DNA from: AP-15 sp963703855
GTDB taxonomy: Bacteria; Pseudomonadota; Alphaproteobacteria; ATCC43930; CGMCC-115725
DNA: 64,000 nucleotides
Assembly (NCBI GenBank): GCA_963703855.1
Contig: CAVPFW010000004.1
Coordinates: 1-64,000, forward strand
Direction: 5' to 3'
Every line of letters begins with the position of its first letter. Position 1 is the stretch's first letter. This document shows positions 25,973 to 35,687 of the stretch, one piece after another. The position numbers and the translations under genes are program-made. The notes below the pieces were generated by a model. It worked only from the letters and a program-made list of their open reading frames with translations. It ran no database searches and was not told the DNA's origin.

Positions 25973-26914
25973 CTATCGCCCTGGTCCGCGGGATCGCCGC
26001 CGCGGTTCAAACGTGGACCGGGATTCCCCGCGAGCTGCAGCCGCGACAGCAGCAGCGCTGTGAGGTCCATTCGCATTTCCGCGCCTGTATCGTGTGATCC
26101 GCTCGGGATGGGTGAACACCTCAAACCCATCGTCCCGTGCGATGCCGACGAGGGTGAGGCCCGTTGCCTCGGCAATGCGGACGGCCAAAGCCGTCGGCGC
26201 AGACACCCCGACGATAATAGCCGCCCCCATCATGGCTGATTTTTGCACGAGCTCGATGGAAATCCGGCTCGACAAAACGATGACGCCCTCGGCAGCCGAC
26301 CAGCCCGTGTGCAGCAATGCGCCCGCCAATTTGTCGAGCGCATTGTGCCGCCCTACGTCCTCGCGCAGAACCAGGCTCTGATCCGGCTGCCAGAACGCGG
26401 CGGCGTGAACCGCTCGAGTTTGCATGTTCAACTGCTGTCCCGCCGGCAGCGCGGCCACTGCCTCTACGATGTCCTGCCGGCTCACCTGCAAGTCATAACT
26501 CACCGTCGGGATTGCGCGGTTGGCTTCGGCCAAACTCTCCAATCCGCACATGCCGCACCCGGCCGGTCCAACAAACCGGCGGCGCCTTGCCGCGAAGGCA
26601 TCGGACCGGTCGCCCGTCAGCCACATTCGCAGCACGATACCGTCAGCAACACTGACTACGGCCAGTTCCGCTATTTCAGCCGCCGCCGTAATGATTCCCT
26701 CGGTGTAGCTGAAACCGAGCGCAAAATCCTCGAGATCGTCGGGTGTCGCCATCAAGACAGCGTGCGTCGCACCGTCATAGCTGAAGGCGACCGGCACCTC
26801 TTCGGCCAAGGTGCGTTCTCCCGTCAGCGTCGAGCCATTGCGCCACGCTTGCCGTAAGACGCGCCGTGCCGGCAGTGGCACGACTTGTGAGGCCTCCAAC
26901 GCAGACATTCTCAT
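25973..26914 (-). CDS. fdhD: Formate dehydrogenase accessory sulfurtransferase FdhD (313 aa)
   Basis: FdhD passes sulfur from IscS to the molybdenum cofactor of formate dehydrogenases. The signature is clear: TPDDLEDFALGFSYTEGII, the redox-loop CGMCG (Cys-x2-Cys) and VLREDVGRHNALDKL, followed by VLSSRISIELVQKSAMMGA. ATG 26914 is chosen because homologs start there; the frame extends upstream to 26992 without conservation. The C-terminal tail after FEVFTHPERI is longer than usual by about 40 residues and low-complexity, probably read-through into decayed sequence. Its likely client is the formate-dehydrogenase-like molybdoenzyme at 29554-31909. Confidence 0.85.
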   Translation of the reverse strand: MRMSALEASQVVPLPARRVLRQAWRNGSTLTGERTLAEEVPVAFSYDGATHAVLMATPDDLEDFALGFSYTEGIITAAAEIAELAVVSVADGIVLRMWLTGDRSDAFAARRRRFVGPAGCGMCGLESLAEANRAIPTVSYDLQVSRQDIVEAVAALPAGQQLNMQTRAVHAAAFWQPDQSLVLREDVGRHNALDKLAGALLHTGWSAAEGVIVLSSRISIELVQKSAMMGAAIIVGVSAPTALAVRIAEATGLTLVGIARDDGFEVFTHPERITRYRRGNANGPHSAAAVAAAARGESRSTFEPRRRSRGPGR

Positions 26915-27061
26915 TTCCGGCGTATTGCACCCGTCGGCGACCTTGTACCAGCCGACGAGAAGATCGGGGAGGAGGAGAGTGGGGTAGGTCATATGTCAGC
27001 CCTCAAGGGTGTGAAAGCGACAAGCTTGGGTTATTCCCGATTTGCTCGATCTCCTCGTGCC

Positions 27062-28027
27062 TCAAGGCGTCAGCACAATGCGGCCTCGGCTTCCATGCTC
27101 CACTGCCGCATATGCCTCCTTCGCGCAGAAAAGCGGATAACGAGCGTTGACGATCGGTGCCGTATAACGGCCCCGCTCGACGCCGTCTTTCAGGTTCGCG
27201 AGCAGGCGCGCAGAGGCTATAGCGTCGCGCTTGCGACTGTCGGCGCCAATGAGGCGAGTTTCGTTATGGTAGAAGTCGATCAAATCGAACTCTACGCGCC
27301 GTTTCCCGGTAGAGGCGATTTCGACGACCCGGCCGCGAGGCGCGGCCATGCTCAGCGCGGCTTCGAATGCTATGCCTCCGACGGTATCGAACACGAGGTC
27401 GGCGCCTTTGCCCGCAGTCAAACGACGTACCTCATCAGGAGCTGCGTCGTTGCTGGGGATGTACGCGCTGAGCACTCTGGCTGCGGGCGCGGCCTGCGGC
27501 GGTTCCCTGCGGTCGACGCCAAGGACAATAGCGCCTTGTGCAGCCGCGATCTCTGCGACCGCGCCGCCGACTCCGCCGCCAGCTCCGATGATCACGACTG
27601 TTTCGCCAGATTGCAGGCCGCCATATTCGATAGCACCGAGCCACGCGATGACGAAGTTCACGCCGATTGATGCTGCCTGCTCGAAGGAGAGGTTTGTGGG
27701 CTTTCGCACGAGAGCTTCAGCGGGCACGAGTATCGCTTCGGCGTGGCTGCCGTCGCACGTGAAGCCGATATCGCCCCCGGTGCCGAAGACCTCGGCGCCG
27801 AGCCAATCACCGGGGCCGTCTACGACGATGCCCGCGAAGTCCCGTCCGGGGATTCGCGGCAGCACCGTTCCCTCCATTTGGCCGGCGACGTTCTTGACGT
27901 CCGACGGGTTGCTGGCAGCGGCTGATATCCGAACGACGGCGTTGCCGTCTGTCGCTTTCGGGGTCGGGACATCGATCAGCTCGAGCACGTCTGGCGGCCC
28001 AAACCGCGTGAACTGTATGGCTTTCAT
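27062..28027 (-). CDS. Quinone oxidoreductase-like MDR protein (321 aa)
   Basis: A zinc-free medium-chain dehydrogenase/reductase of the quinone oxidoreductase type. N-terminal GroES-like fold (MKAIQFTRFGPPDVLELIDVP), the LPRIPGRDFAGIVVDG segment, and the NADPH-binding VVIIGAGGGVGGAVAEIAAAQGA. No catalytic zinc Cys/His set is present. ATG overlaps the stop of the upstream CMD gene (ATGA), so they are co-translated. Together with the intradiol dioxygenase further upstream they suggest an aromatic-degradation unit. Confidence 0.8.
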   Translation of the reverse strand: MKAIQFTRFGPPDVLELIDVPTPKATDGNAVVRISAAASNPSDVKNVAGQMEGTVLPRIPGRDFAGIVVDGPGDWLGAEVFGTGGDIGFTCDGSHAEAILVPAEALVRKPTNLSFEQAASIGVNFVIAWLGAIEYGGLQSGETVVIIGAGGGVGGAVAEIAAAQGAIVLGVDRREPPQAAPAARVLSAYIPSNDAAPDEVRRLTAGKGADLVFDTVGGIAFEAALSMAAPRGRVVEIASTGKRRVEFDLIDFYHNETRLIGADSRKRDAIASARLLANLKDGVERGRYTAPIVNARYPLFCAKEAYAAVEHGSRGRIVLTP

Positions 28028-28593
28028 TCAGCGCTCTGCGGAGCCGGCACGTCGAAGGTGTTGAGCGTCACCGACACCATGCAGTAGAGGCCGATGAGAA
28101 AGGAAAGTTCCGCCGCGCCCGCCTCGCCGAACGTCCGTACTGCCGAGCGCCAGGTGAGTTCCGGGAGCGTGCCGCCCGAGACGAGGGCGGCGGCCATGTC
28201 GTAGGCGATCCCTTCCTCGCGCGTCAAGTCAGACGGGCGCTGGCCGGCGACGATGGTTTCGAGCTTCTCTTCGGATAGGCCGCGACCCTCGGCGACGATC
28301 ACATGGGCGTAGAGCTCATAGCCCGAGCGGAAATGCGCGCCCGTCACCAGGATCGCGACCTCGCGCACCGCCGCCGGCAACGAGGGTGCGGTGGCGAGCG
28401 CCTTCACCAGTTCCCAGACGGGCTTGCCGAATTTGGCGTGGCGCAACCACGGCGCCCAAGGGCCGACCAGTGCCCCGTCCTGGCGGATCGCGACGAAACC
28501 CTTGAAGCTGCGTTCGATGCCCTGACGCATATCGTCGTAGAGTGGCCGTAGGTCGGCACCGATTTCGGCAGGGGGAATGGCGGGCGCGCGCAT
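28024..28593 (-). CDS. Carboxymuconolactone decarboxylase/AhpD-like protein (189 aa)
   Basis: An alpha-helical CMD/AhpD-fold protein: LYDDMRQGIERSFKGFVAIRQDG and VREVAILVTGAHFRSGYELYAHVIVAEGRGL. The Cys-x2-Cys of peroxidase-type AhpD is absent (GAHFRSGYEL at that place), so it resembles the decarboxylase-like branch more. ATG 28593 has AGGAG 7 nt upstream; the longer frame to 28626 does not. It is coupled by ATGA to the quinone-reductase-like gene and follows the intradiol dioxygenase, fitting a beta-ketoadipate-like pathway. Confidence 0.75.
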   Translation of the reverse strand: MRAPAIPPAEIGADLRPLYDDMRQGIERSFKGFVAIRQDGALVGPWAPWLRHAKFGKPVWELVKALATAPSLPAAVREVAILVTGAHFRSGYELYAHVIVAEGRGLSEEKLETIVAGQRPSDLTREEGIAYDMAAALVSGGTLPELTWRSAVRTFGEAGAAELSFLIGLYCMVSVTLNTFDVPAPQSAE

Positions 28594-28649
28594 CGTCAGC
28601 TCCTGCGATGTCCGAACGGGGTCCAAACGGGCTCTCGGCTTCTTACCGC

Positions 28650-29513
28650 CTAAGCGGGAATGGGAGCTTTTGGCAGCATCGAGATACCGCGCTTCAGAGG
28701 AAAGTCGTATTGAAGCCGGAACCGGTCTCCGTCAGCCCTGAAGTCACCCAGCATGTTTTCGCTCGCGGTGAAGACCGCGTCTTGCGCGAGCTGATCGTCT
28801 CCTTTCTTGAAAATCTGTGTTACGAGCGTCTCATGATCCGGGAACGATGCGATGACGTGGATGTGCGCCGGCCTGTATGACCATCTCTTGGCCACACACA
28901 ACAGCTCTCCGACCGGGCCATCGGTGGGAACGGGATAGGCAGTCGGCATTAGTGCAACAAACTCGTAGCTTCCGTCTTCATCCGTCTTGAACCGGCCCCG
29001 CAAATTGTAGTCGGGTTGGCTGTCGTCCTGGTTCTCGTAAAGCCCGTTGGTCGCCGCCTGCCAGACATCCAGAATGGCCCCTGCGAGGGGTTGGCCATTC
29101 TCGACATCCAATACTTTTCCGGAAACACGGACGCGGGTGCCGGGCGTATCATCGCTGGCGATCGAGTCGCCTCTTTTGCGGAATGGGGCGTCGGCGCGCA
29201 AAAAGGGCCCGACCAGCGCGAAGCCGACTGATTGTCCCGGCCGATCGTGATTGAGGGTTTCGATCAGTTGACTGACGCCGAGCACATCACCCGCCAACAG
29301 GAACTCGTTTCTGTCCGGAACCGCGGCCATCCTGCCCATGAAGTTCCAGGCGAACTCCCATTCTTGATCCGTCAGCTTCGTCTCCCCGACATATGCGTGC
29401 AGATGCCTGATCAGGGCGAGAACGAGTGATCGGAGCCGCGGATCTTCGATGCTGGAATATGACTTCAGAACCCTGTCCGTTAACCCGCGGTCCGCGTCTG
29501 GCGCATCATTCAT
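28650..29513 (-). CDS. Intradiol ring-cleavage dioxygenase, catechol/hydroxyquinol type (287 aa)
   Basis: A non-haem Fe(III) dioxygenase that opens catechol- or hydroxyquinol-type rings to muconates. The four iron ligands are visible with the family spacing: Tyr159 (NGLYENQ), Tyr193 (PTAYPVPTDGPVG), His217 and His219 (RPAHIHVI). The N-terminal helical dimerisation domain (RLRSLVLALIRHLHAYVGE...TDQEWEFAWNFM) is of the catechol 1,2-dioxygenase/hydroxyquinol 1,2-dioxygenase kind rather than protocatechuate 3,4-dioxygenase. It lies between the molybdoenzyme and the CMD gene on the same strand. Confidence 0.85.
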   Translation of the reverse strand: MNDAPDADRGLTDRVLKSYSSIEDPRLRSLVLALIRHLHAYVGETKLTDQEWEFAWNFMGRMAAVPDRNEFLLAGDVLGVSQLIETLNHDRPGQSVGFALVGPFLRADAPFRKRGDSIASDDTPGTRVRVSGKVLDVENGQPLAGAILDVWQAATNGLYENQDDSQPDYNLRGRFKTDEDGSYEFVALMPTAYPVPTDGPVGELLCVAKRWSYRPAHIHVIASFPDHETLVTQIFKKGDDQLAQDAVFTASENMLGDFRADGDRFRLQYDFPLKRGISMLPKAPIPA

Positions 29514-29553
29514 GCTAAACTCCTCATTCTGGATCGGGTGCGGTCATAACTGA

Positions 29554-31909
29554 TCATTTTCCGGAAACGGATTGCGGCGGCTGCGGGCGAACCAAGACCG
29601 GGATCGACTTTGCCGCCGGTGTACCGCTCTTCAGATCATGGTAAGCGAGCGGCAGCAGCGGATTTGTCTCTGGATAATAGGCCCCGATCGAGCCTACCGG
29701 GATACTATGGGGTTTTGCCCAGAACCCACCCACGACTCGCCGCTTTCCGTCCTCGGCGAGCGATTCGATCTCGACCTCGTCGCCTTCCGCGATACCCCGG
29801 GTCCGCATATCGGCTTCATTCATGAACACCACCATGCGGCCGCCGAACACGCCGCGATACCGGTCGTCGAGACTGTAAATCGTCGTATTGTACTGATCGT
29901 GGCTCCTCAGTGTCGCAAGCCGAAGCATTGCGGGATCAGAGACCGGGGGGTCTTCGTCGACCCCTGAAAGCACCAGAAAATTGGCGCGGCCCGTGGCGGT
30001 GTTCCAGACCCGCTGGCGTGGCGGAGTGGTGAGGTGAAAGCCGCCCGGGTGCCGGATCCGATTGTTGAAATCGGCAAACAGATCCGGGAAGACCGCTTCG
30101 ATCTTGTCGCGGATCCGGCTGTAATCTGCGACAAACGAGTCCCAGTCGATGCCGCAATCGGGCAAGGTGGCTTTCGCCATGCCGCAGACGATGGCGACCT
30201 CCGACTTCAGATGCTCGCTCGGCGGTTCGACGAGCCCCGATGATGCATGCACCATCGACATGCTGTCTTCGACGGTGACCGACTGGCGGCCACCCACCTG
30301 CATGTCGATGTCGCTCCGCGCCAGACAGGGGAGGATCAGCGCCTGTTCGCCATGAACCAGATGGCCGCGGTTGAGCTTGGTGCTGACGGCGACGGTCAGC
30401 CGCAAGCCGCGCATCGCGGCCTCGGCCACGGTCCAGTCCGGTACTGCTCTGACGAAATTGCCGCCGAGCCCGAAGAATGCCTTGGCGCGCCCGTCCACCA
30501 TCGCCTGTACGGCGTTGACGACATTGTGCCCGCGAGCACGCGGCGGCTCGAAGCCGAACACGTTCTTGAGCTGGTCCAGGAACGCCGGCTTCGGCTTTTC
30601 ATCGACGCCCATGGTGCGGTCGCCTTGCACGTTGGAATGGCCGCGCACCGGGCAGATCCCCGCCCCGGGTTTGCCGAAATTGCCGCGCAGCAGCAACAAA
30701 TTCACCATCTGCTGCACGTTATCAGTGCCGAGCCGATGTTGGGTGATCCCCATGCCATAGACGACGATGACGGCGCGCGCCCGCATGTAGACAGCCGCCA
30801 CGCGCGCCAGTTGTTCGCGCGACAGACCGCAGACGCGCAAGATGTCTTCCCACTTGTGCTGGCGGAGATCGTTCGCGAACGCCTCGAAGCCGTGTGTATG
30901 GTTGGCGATGAAATCGAGATCGAGCACCGGTTCCGGCACCGCTGCGAAGCGCCTCGTCGTGCGCCTCCACCACCAGCTTCATGATCCCCTTGAGGGCCGC
31001 GACGTCGCCGCCGATGCGGACCTGGCAATATTCGCTGGCGATCTTTGTCTCGCCCAACGTCGCCATCTCGACCGGATCCTGCGGCGCCGCAAAGCGCTCG
31101 AGTGCGCGCTCACGCAACGGGTTGAACACGACGATCGGCACCTTGCGGCGCGACGCCCTGTGCAGCTCGGTCAGCATCCGCGGGCTGTTGGTTCCCGGGT
31201 TCTGACCGAGGATGAAGATCGCCTCGGCATCGGCGAAGTCGTCGAGCAGCACGGTTCCCTTGCCGATGCCGATGCTCTCGGGAAGACCGACGCTGGTCGG
31301 CTCGTGGCACATGTTCGAGCAATCTGGGAAGTTGTTCGTGCCGAAGCGCCGCGCGAACAGCTGGTACATGAACGCCGCTTCGTTCGAGGTGCGTCCCGAG
31401 GTGTAGAACTCGGCCTCGTTCGGATCGTCGAGGGCGTTGAGCTCGCGGCCGACCAGTGCGAACGCCTCATCCCAATCGACCGGCACATAATGGTCGGTCG
31501 CGGGATCGTGGCGCATCGGCTCGGTCAGACGGCCCTGATCCTCCAGCCAATAGTCGCTTTCTTGTTCCAGTTCACGGACTGTGTGGGCCGCAAAGAACTC
31601 GCGCGTCACGCGACGCTTGGTCAGCTCCCAGGTGACGGCCTTGGCGCCATTCTCGCAAAACTCGAATGAGCTCGTGTGCCGCGGATCAGGCCAGGCGCAG
31701 CCGGGGCAGTCAAAGCCTTCCGGCTGGTTCATCGACAGCAGTGCCCTCGACCCTTTGAGTTCGACGCTCTGCTCGCGCAGCGCTTTCGCCGCCGCGTGCA
31801 ACGCCCCCCAGCCGCCGCCGGGCGCATTATACGGGGCGAACACCGGCTTTCCGGAAGCCTCATCAGGAATGTGGGTCGCAGAGGGAGGGGAAGGAGGCTG
31901 GTCTGTCAT
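29554..31909 (-). pseudogene. Formate dehydrogenase-like molybdopterin oxidoreductase (YdeP/FdhF-like), frameshifted
   Basis: A molybdopterin enzyme of the 'oxidoreductase alpha subunit' group related to formate dehydrogenase H and YdeP: GFDCPGCAWPDP near the N-terminus, YTSGRTSNEAAFMYQLFARRFGTNN, SNMCHEPTSVGL, and GMGITQHRLGTDNVQQMVNLLLLRGNFGKPGAG. The C-terminal molybdopterin-dinucleotide domain ends near 29554. The frame shifts once at about 30935-30955, between KLVVEAHDEA and VPEPVLDLDFIANH, so two overlapping frames are needed for the ~785-residue product. Either a recent mutation or a sequencing error explains this. ATG 31909 has GGAG 6 nt upstream. A three-repeat GTAAA box lies 136 nt upstream. 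FdhD is encoded nearby. Confidence 0.8.
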
Positions 31910-32382
31910 GATCGCTCCATTGGCAATCCGAGAACTGTCTCTTCGTCCAGAAACCGCGAAGAGCATCCTAGATCGAGATCAGGTAAACGGCCGGAATGAG
32001 CATGCGTACCGCGGCATTTGAATTGCACCGACTGGCCATACCCAGTTAATCCTGGTTAATTCCGGTAAATTCTGGCGCGGCGCTCCCGGTGCTATCCGGT
32101 TGCGGCGAAAGCGGGTAGCGGGACCCCGGAGATTTGCGAGACCTCCTGCCTGCCGGGGAACGCTGCCTGAGCACCAATCGCCTGGGCCCGCATTGGCCAT
32201 GGCGATGGTGGTGATCCCAGGCGACGTGCCATTGCAGGCGGCCGCCGACGCGTCGCCGCCCAAGGTCAATGTTATGCGGGAGCGGTGTCTTGTTTATCGA
32301 CGACGCACGGATTGAAAGCTTTCATTTTACCAGAGCTGGCCGCGCAAGCTCAAATCAAGGCGGCCCGTGCGGGTGCACGGCT
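31910..32382. other. Intergenic region between the molybdoenzyme and hemA
   Basis: No coding region is supported. It contains the GTAAA-type direct repeat at 32045-32069, which faces the molybdoenzyme gene. Confidence 0.4.
32045..32069 (-). promoter_or_regulatory. GTAAA direct-repeat box a (molybdoenzyme promoter)
   Basis: Plus-strand pentamers GTTAA (32045), GTTAA (32055) and GTAAA (32065) have an exact 10-bp period. On the coding strand the gene-proximal repeat reads TTAACTGGG, like a -35 element. Confidence 0.65.
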
Positions 32383-33639
32383 TTACGCCGCCGGCCGCAA
32401 GCTCGCGGCGGAAGATATTGGAGCGACGTTGGTTTCAAGGGGTAGCTCCAACGTCTTCCAAACTTCGCGCATAGCAGTGGCAAGTCGATCGATCAAGCGA
32501 TCGTTGTGGAACGGCGTCGGCGTGATGCGCAGCCGCTCGGCCCCCTTTGGCACGGTCGGATAGTTGATCGGCTGGATGTAGATGCCAAACTTTTCCAGGA
32601 GCAGCGCTGCCGCTTCACGGCAGAGCGTCGGGTCATTGACCGGTACGGGAATGATATGCGAATTCGACAGCATCATCGGAATTCCTGCCTTGCACAAGGC
32701 GCGGCGGGTCTTGTCGACTTGCAGCCAATGCGCCATCCGCTCCGCCACGGAGCGCTTGAGATGCAGGATGCTTTGCGTCGCCGCGGCCGCCACTGCCGGC
32801 GGCATGGCGGTCGTGAAGATGAAACCCGGAGCGGCGGAGCGGATCGCGTCGCAGATCACCGTGTCGGCCGCGATGTATCCTCCGGCAACGCCGAAACCCT
32901 TCGCCAAGGTTCCCTCGATGACATCGACCCGGTCCATGATCCCTTCGCGCTCGGCAATGCCGCCGCCGCGCAAGCCGTAGAGACCGACGGCATGGACTTC
33001 GTCGAGATAGGTGAGCGCGCCGTATTTGGCCGCCAGGTCGCAGATACGGGCGATCGGGGCGATATCGCCATCCATTGAATAGAGCGACTCGAATACGATG
33101 ACTCTGGAACGGTTCGGCTCGGTCTCCGCCAGCAGCTTTTCAAGATGGCCGAGATCATTGTGTCGGAAGATCCGCTTCTCGGCGCCGCTTGCTCTGATCC
33201 CGGCGATCATCGAGGCGTGGTTTTTCGCGTCCGAGAAAAAGAGGCAATTCGGCAGCAGCCGGCCAATCGTGCCGAGCGCCGCTTCGTTTGACACATAGCC
33301 GGAAGTGAAGACGAGGGCTGCCTCCTTGAGATGCAGGTCGGCAAGCTCTTTCTCCAGCCTGACCACGGCATGGCTGTTGCCGGAGATGTTGCGGGTCCCG
33401 CCGGCGCCGGCGCCCATTCGCACCGCCGTCTCGATCATCGCTTTGATGACGGCAGGATGGCGTCCCATCCCGAGATAATCGTTTGAGCACCAAACGACGA
33501 CCTCGCGGGAAGCGCCATTGCTGCGCCAAATGGCAAAGGGCGGACGGTCGGCGCGCCGCTCCAGATCGACAAAGGTGCGATAGCGATCTTCCCGACTCAC
33601 GGCGTCGAGATATGAATGAAAATGGTCGCGCAATGTCAT
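32383..33639 (-). CDS. hemA: 5-aminolevulinate synthase (418 aa)
   Basis: PLP-dependent ALAS, which condenses glycine with succinyl-CoA in the first step of haem synthesis in alphaproteobacteria. Signature parts are WCSNDYLGMGRHP, GAGAGGTRNISGNSHAVVRLE, the cofactor-binding YLDEVHAVGLYG, and the Schiff-base lysine in EGTLAKGFGVAGGYIA. The C-terminal INYPTVPKGAERLRITPTP segment is typical. I chose ATG 33639 (MTLRDHFHSY) as in homologs. The gene carries its own GTAAA box about 167 nt upstream in an AT-rich leader. A broken second ALAS copy lies at 50342-50830, so this may be a regulated extra copy. Confidence 0.9.
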   Translation of the reverse strand: MTLRDHFHSYLDAVSREDRYRTFVDLERRADRPPFAIWRSNGASREVVVWCSNDYLGMGRHPAVIKAMIETAVRMGAGAGGTRNISGNSHAVVRLEKELADLHLKEAALVFTSGYVSNEAALGTIGRLLPNCLFFSDAKNHASMIAGIRASGAEKRIFRHNDLGHLEKLLAETEPNRSRVIVFESLYSMDGDIAPIARICDLAAKYGALTYLDEVHAVGLYGLRGGGIAEREGIMDRVDVIEGTLAKGFGVAGGYIAADTVICDAIRSAAPGFIFTTAMPPAVAAAATQSILHLKRSVAERMAHWLQVDKTRRALCKAGIPMMLSNSHIIPVPVNDPTLCREAAALLLEKFGIYIQPINYPTVPKGAERLRITPTPFHNDRLIDRLATAMREVWKTLELPLETNVAPISSAASLRPAA

Positions 33640-33654
33640 CACGATTTCCCCCAT

Positions 33655-34012
33655 TTTTTCGGACGTCTCGAAAGGGCTGGTCTAATCACGGCGCAGAGGC
33701 CTGAAATGATGCCGTTTCCGGTGCGTGTGATCGGCTTGCCGATCCTCCGCTCCGGGCGACGAATTTGATCTTCGGCAACTTATCAGCTTGGCTACGTATC
33801 ATCAAGTTAAGATAAGTAAATCTCGGTAAGCCATATATAAAAATCTGTTAACATTACCGCAGATGATTTATCGTATTTTTATGTATATGTTTGTCCTAAT
33901 TCACCCGGATTTACTAGTCCAAGTTTACAGCAAACTACAAGCCACGATTTTCGAGGGCGAGCAACAGGGTGCCCCGCTTTCGAGAGGGTACCCCGCTTTA
34001 AAGGAAACGGCG
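33655..34012. other. AT-rich leader between hemA and the cupin gene
   Basis: No gene is supported. Most of 33780-33950 is much richer in A/T than its surroundings. It contains the GTAAA box for hemA. Confidence 0.4.
33806..33830 (-). promoter_or_regulatory. GTAAA direct-repeat box b (hemA promoter)
   Basis: GTTAA (33806), GTAAA (33816) and GTAAG (33826) have an exact 10-bp period on the plus strand. The coding-strand proximal repeat is TTAACT. Confidence 0.65.
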
Positions 34013-34549
34013 CTACGCATAGCGCCAGGCCGGCTTGCTCGGGTCGACCAGTTTCAGATCGACCGGAGCAAGGCCGAAAATCCCGATTACTACCGGTTCC
34101 TTCGCACCCCGCTTGACGCCGTCGTAATGCGGCGTGTGGGCGACGCGCCTGACAAAGCCGCCGGCCGGCGCCGGAACCGTCGCATCCGGATCGAAATCGC
34201 GACCGCTGTTCACCCACCACGTGCCTGACAGCACCAAACACAACCGGTCGGTGGCGTAGCTGTGCGGCGCGCTCATATAGCCGGGGTACCATTTCATCAA
34301 CACGAGGTATTCCCCTGGCTGGTCCAACCCGCCAAACAGCGTCGCCATCTCGGCGCTATGCGGCGGTCCGGCGGTCCACGCCGACCATTTGATCTGGTCG
34401 GGCAGAGTCACCTGTGTCTCGGCAGGGTTGATCGCTTCTGCTCTTCCGTCGGCCAATCCAAGCGGCAACGCGGCAAGCAACGAGGCCAGCAGCAGCTGGC
34501 GCCGGCCGGGCAACAGCAGACTCTCTTCCGAAAAAATTCGATCCGTCAT
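34013..34549 (-). CDS. Exported cupin-domain protein (178 aa)
   Basis: The N-terminus has a twin-arginine-like stretch followed by a hydrophobic core (GRRQLLLASLLAALPLGLADGRAEA), suggesting export. The mature part is a small beta-barrel of cupin type (GEYLVLMKWYPGYMSAPHSYATDRLCLVLSGTWWVNSG), with the His of SAPHSYATD as a likely metal ligand. Function is unknown; related exported cupins bind small ligands or metals. ATG 34549 is preferred to 34564. The aldo/keto reductase gene ends 19 nt upstream on the same strand, so both may be one unit. Confidence 0.7.
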   Translation of the reverse strand: MTDRIFSEESLLLPGRRQLLLASLLAALPLGLADGRAEAINPAETQVTLPDQIKWSAWTAGPPHSAEMATLFGGLDQPGEYLVLMKWYPGYMSAPHSYATDRLCLVLSGTWWVNSGRDFDPDATVPAPAGGFVRRVAHTPHYDGVKRGAKEPVVIGIFGLAPVDLKLVDPSKPAWRYA

Positions 34550-34567
34550 CTTCAATGCACCCAAGAA

Positions 34568-35638
34568 CTATTGTCTCCCGAGTAGAATCTGGCCCGACGC
34601 CGGCGCTACTGCGCCGCTTCCAAGATCCCGGCATTGGAGCGCGCGGGCGGCGCCATGAACTCGGGGCCCACCGGATCGGTGATCGACTTCTCGCAGAATG
34701 CGATCGATCTCGGTTTTTGCCGCGGCATCGAGCGACCATCCGAAGACCTGGTCGATCGGCTGCAGCTGGCCGGGATGACGCGCTCCCCAGAGTGCCGCAG
34801 TGGTACCCTGGTCGAGGAGCCAGCGTACAGCCAAATGGATGACCCGTTTGCCGTAACGCCGTCGGGCGAATTGATCGAGACGGCGAACCGCAGCGAGGTA
34901 TCGCGGGTAGAGAGGCGGCTGGAATTTCGGGTCGGTCAAGCGAAGATCGTCGCCGTCAAAATGCGCGTCTTCACGCAGCTTGCCGGACAACAGCCCGCGG
35001 CACAGCGCGCCATAGGTCAAGGTCGCGAGACCCGATTGCCGGCAATAGGGCAGAAGCTCGGCCTCGATCTCGCGCTCGAACAGATTGTAGGGCGGCTGCA
35101 CGACGTGCAGTTTGGCGACGCGGCGAAAGCGCTCGATCTGGGCAACCGAGAAATTGCTCACGCCAATGGCGCGGATCTTCCCCTGGTCGAACAGCGTCTG
35201 CATCGCCTCGCCCGTCTCTTCGATCGACACCAGCGGGTCGGGCCAATGCACTTGATAAATGTCGATGTAGTCGGTCCGCAATCGCCGCAGCGAATCGCCG
35301 ATCTCGCGGAGGATGCGGTCGCGGCTGGCGTTCCGGAACACTCTCCCGTCTTTCCACTCGAGCCCGGTTTTGGTGGCGATGACCACGTGTGAGCGCAGGC
35401 TGCGGTCGGCAATGGCGCGGCCGACGATTTCTTCGGAACGGCCAAACCCGTAGGCTGGCGCGGTGTCGATCAGATTGATGCCGCCTTCGATCGCGGCATG
35501 AATTGTCGCGACCGACTCGGTGTCGTCGGTCCCGCCCCACATCCAGCCGCCGATCGCCCAAGTTCCAAGGCCGACGCGCGATATGGCCAGGCTTGTGCCT
35601 GCAATAGTCGCCGGTTCCACATTAACACTCGCTGTCAT
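34568..35638 (-). CDS. Aldo/keto reductase with a shifted C-terminus (356 aa)
   Basis: A full aldo/keto reductase barrel with the complete tetrad: Asp and Tyr in NLIDTAPAYGFGRSEE, Lys in VVIATKTG and His in DIYQVHWPDP. ATG 35638 has GGAG 8 nt upstream. The final ~30 residues look wrong: after IDRILREV the frame gives an arginine-rich tail, while the next frame reads ITDPVGPEFMAPPARS, the normal family ending, and stops near 34610. A one-base frameshift around 34690 is therefore likely. The barrel and catalytic residues are unaffected. It is followed by the exported cupin gene. Confidence 0.8.
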   Translation of the reverse strand: MTASVNVEPATIAGTSLAISRVGLGTWAIGGWMWGGTDDTESVATIHAAIEGGINLIDTAPAYGFGRSEEIVGRAIADRSLRSHVVIATKTGLEWKDGRVFRNASRDRILREIGDSLRRLRTDYIDIYQVHWPDPLVSIEETGEAMQTLFDQGKIRAIGVSNFSVAQIERFRRVAKLHVVQPPYNLFEREIEAELLPYCRQSGLATLTYGALCRGLLSGKLREDAHFDGDDLRLTDPKFQPPLYPRYLAAVRRLDQFARRRYGKRVIHLAVRWLLDQGTTAALWGARHPGQLQPIDQVFGWSLDAAAKTEIDRILREVDHRSGGPRVHGAARALQCRDLGSGAVAPASGQILLGRQ

Positions 35639-35687
35639 GGTCATTTCTCCAATATGCAGGCCGGAGCGCCGGACGCGGCCTTGAGCC

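Noticed and set aside
33700..33960. tRNA or small RNA in the AT-rich leader upstream of hemA
   Set aside because: No cloverleaf, no terminator-like hairpin with T tract and no conserved element could be seen.
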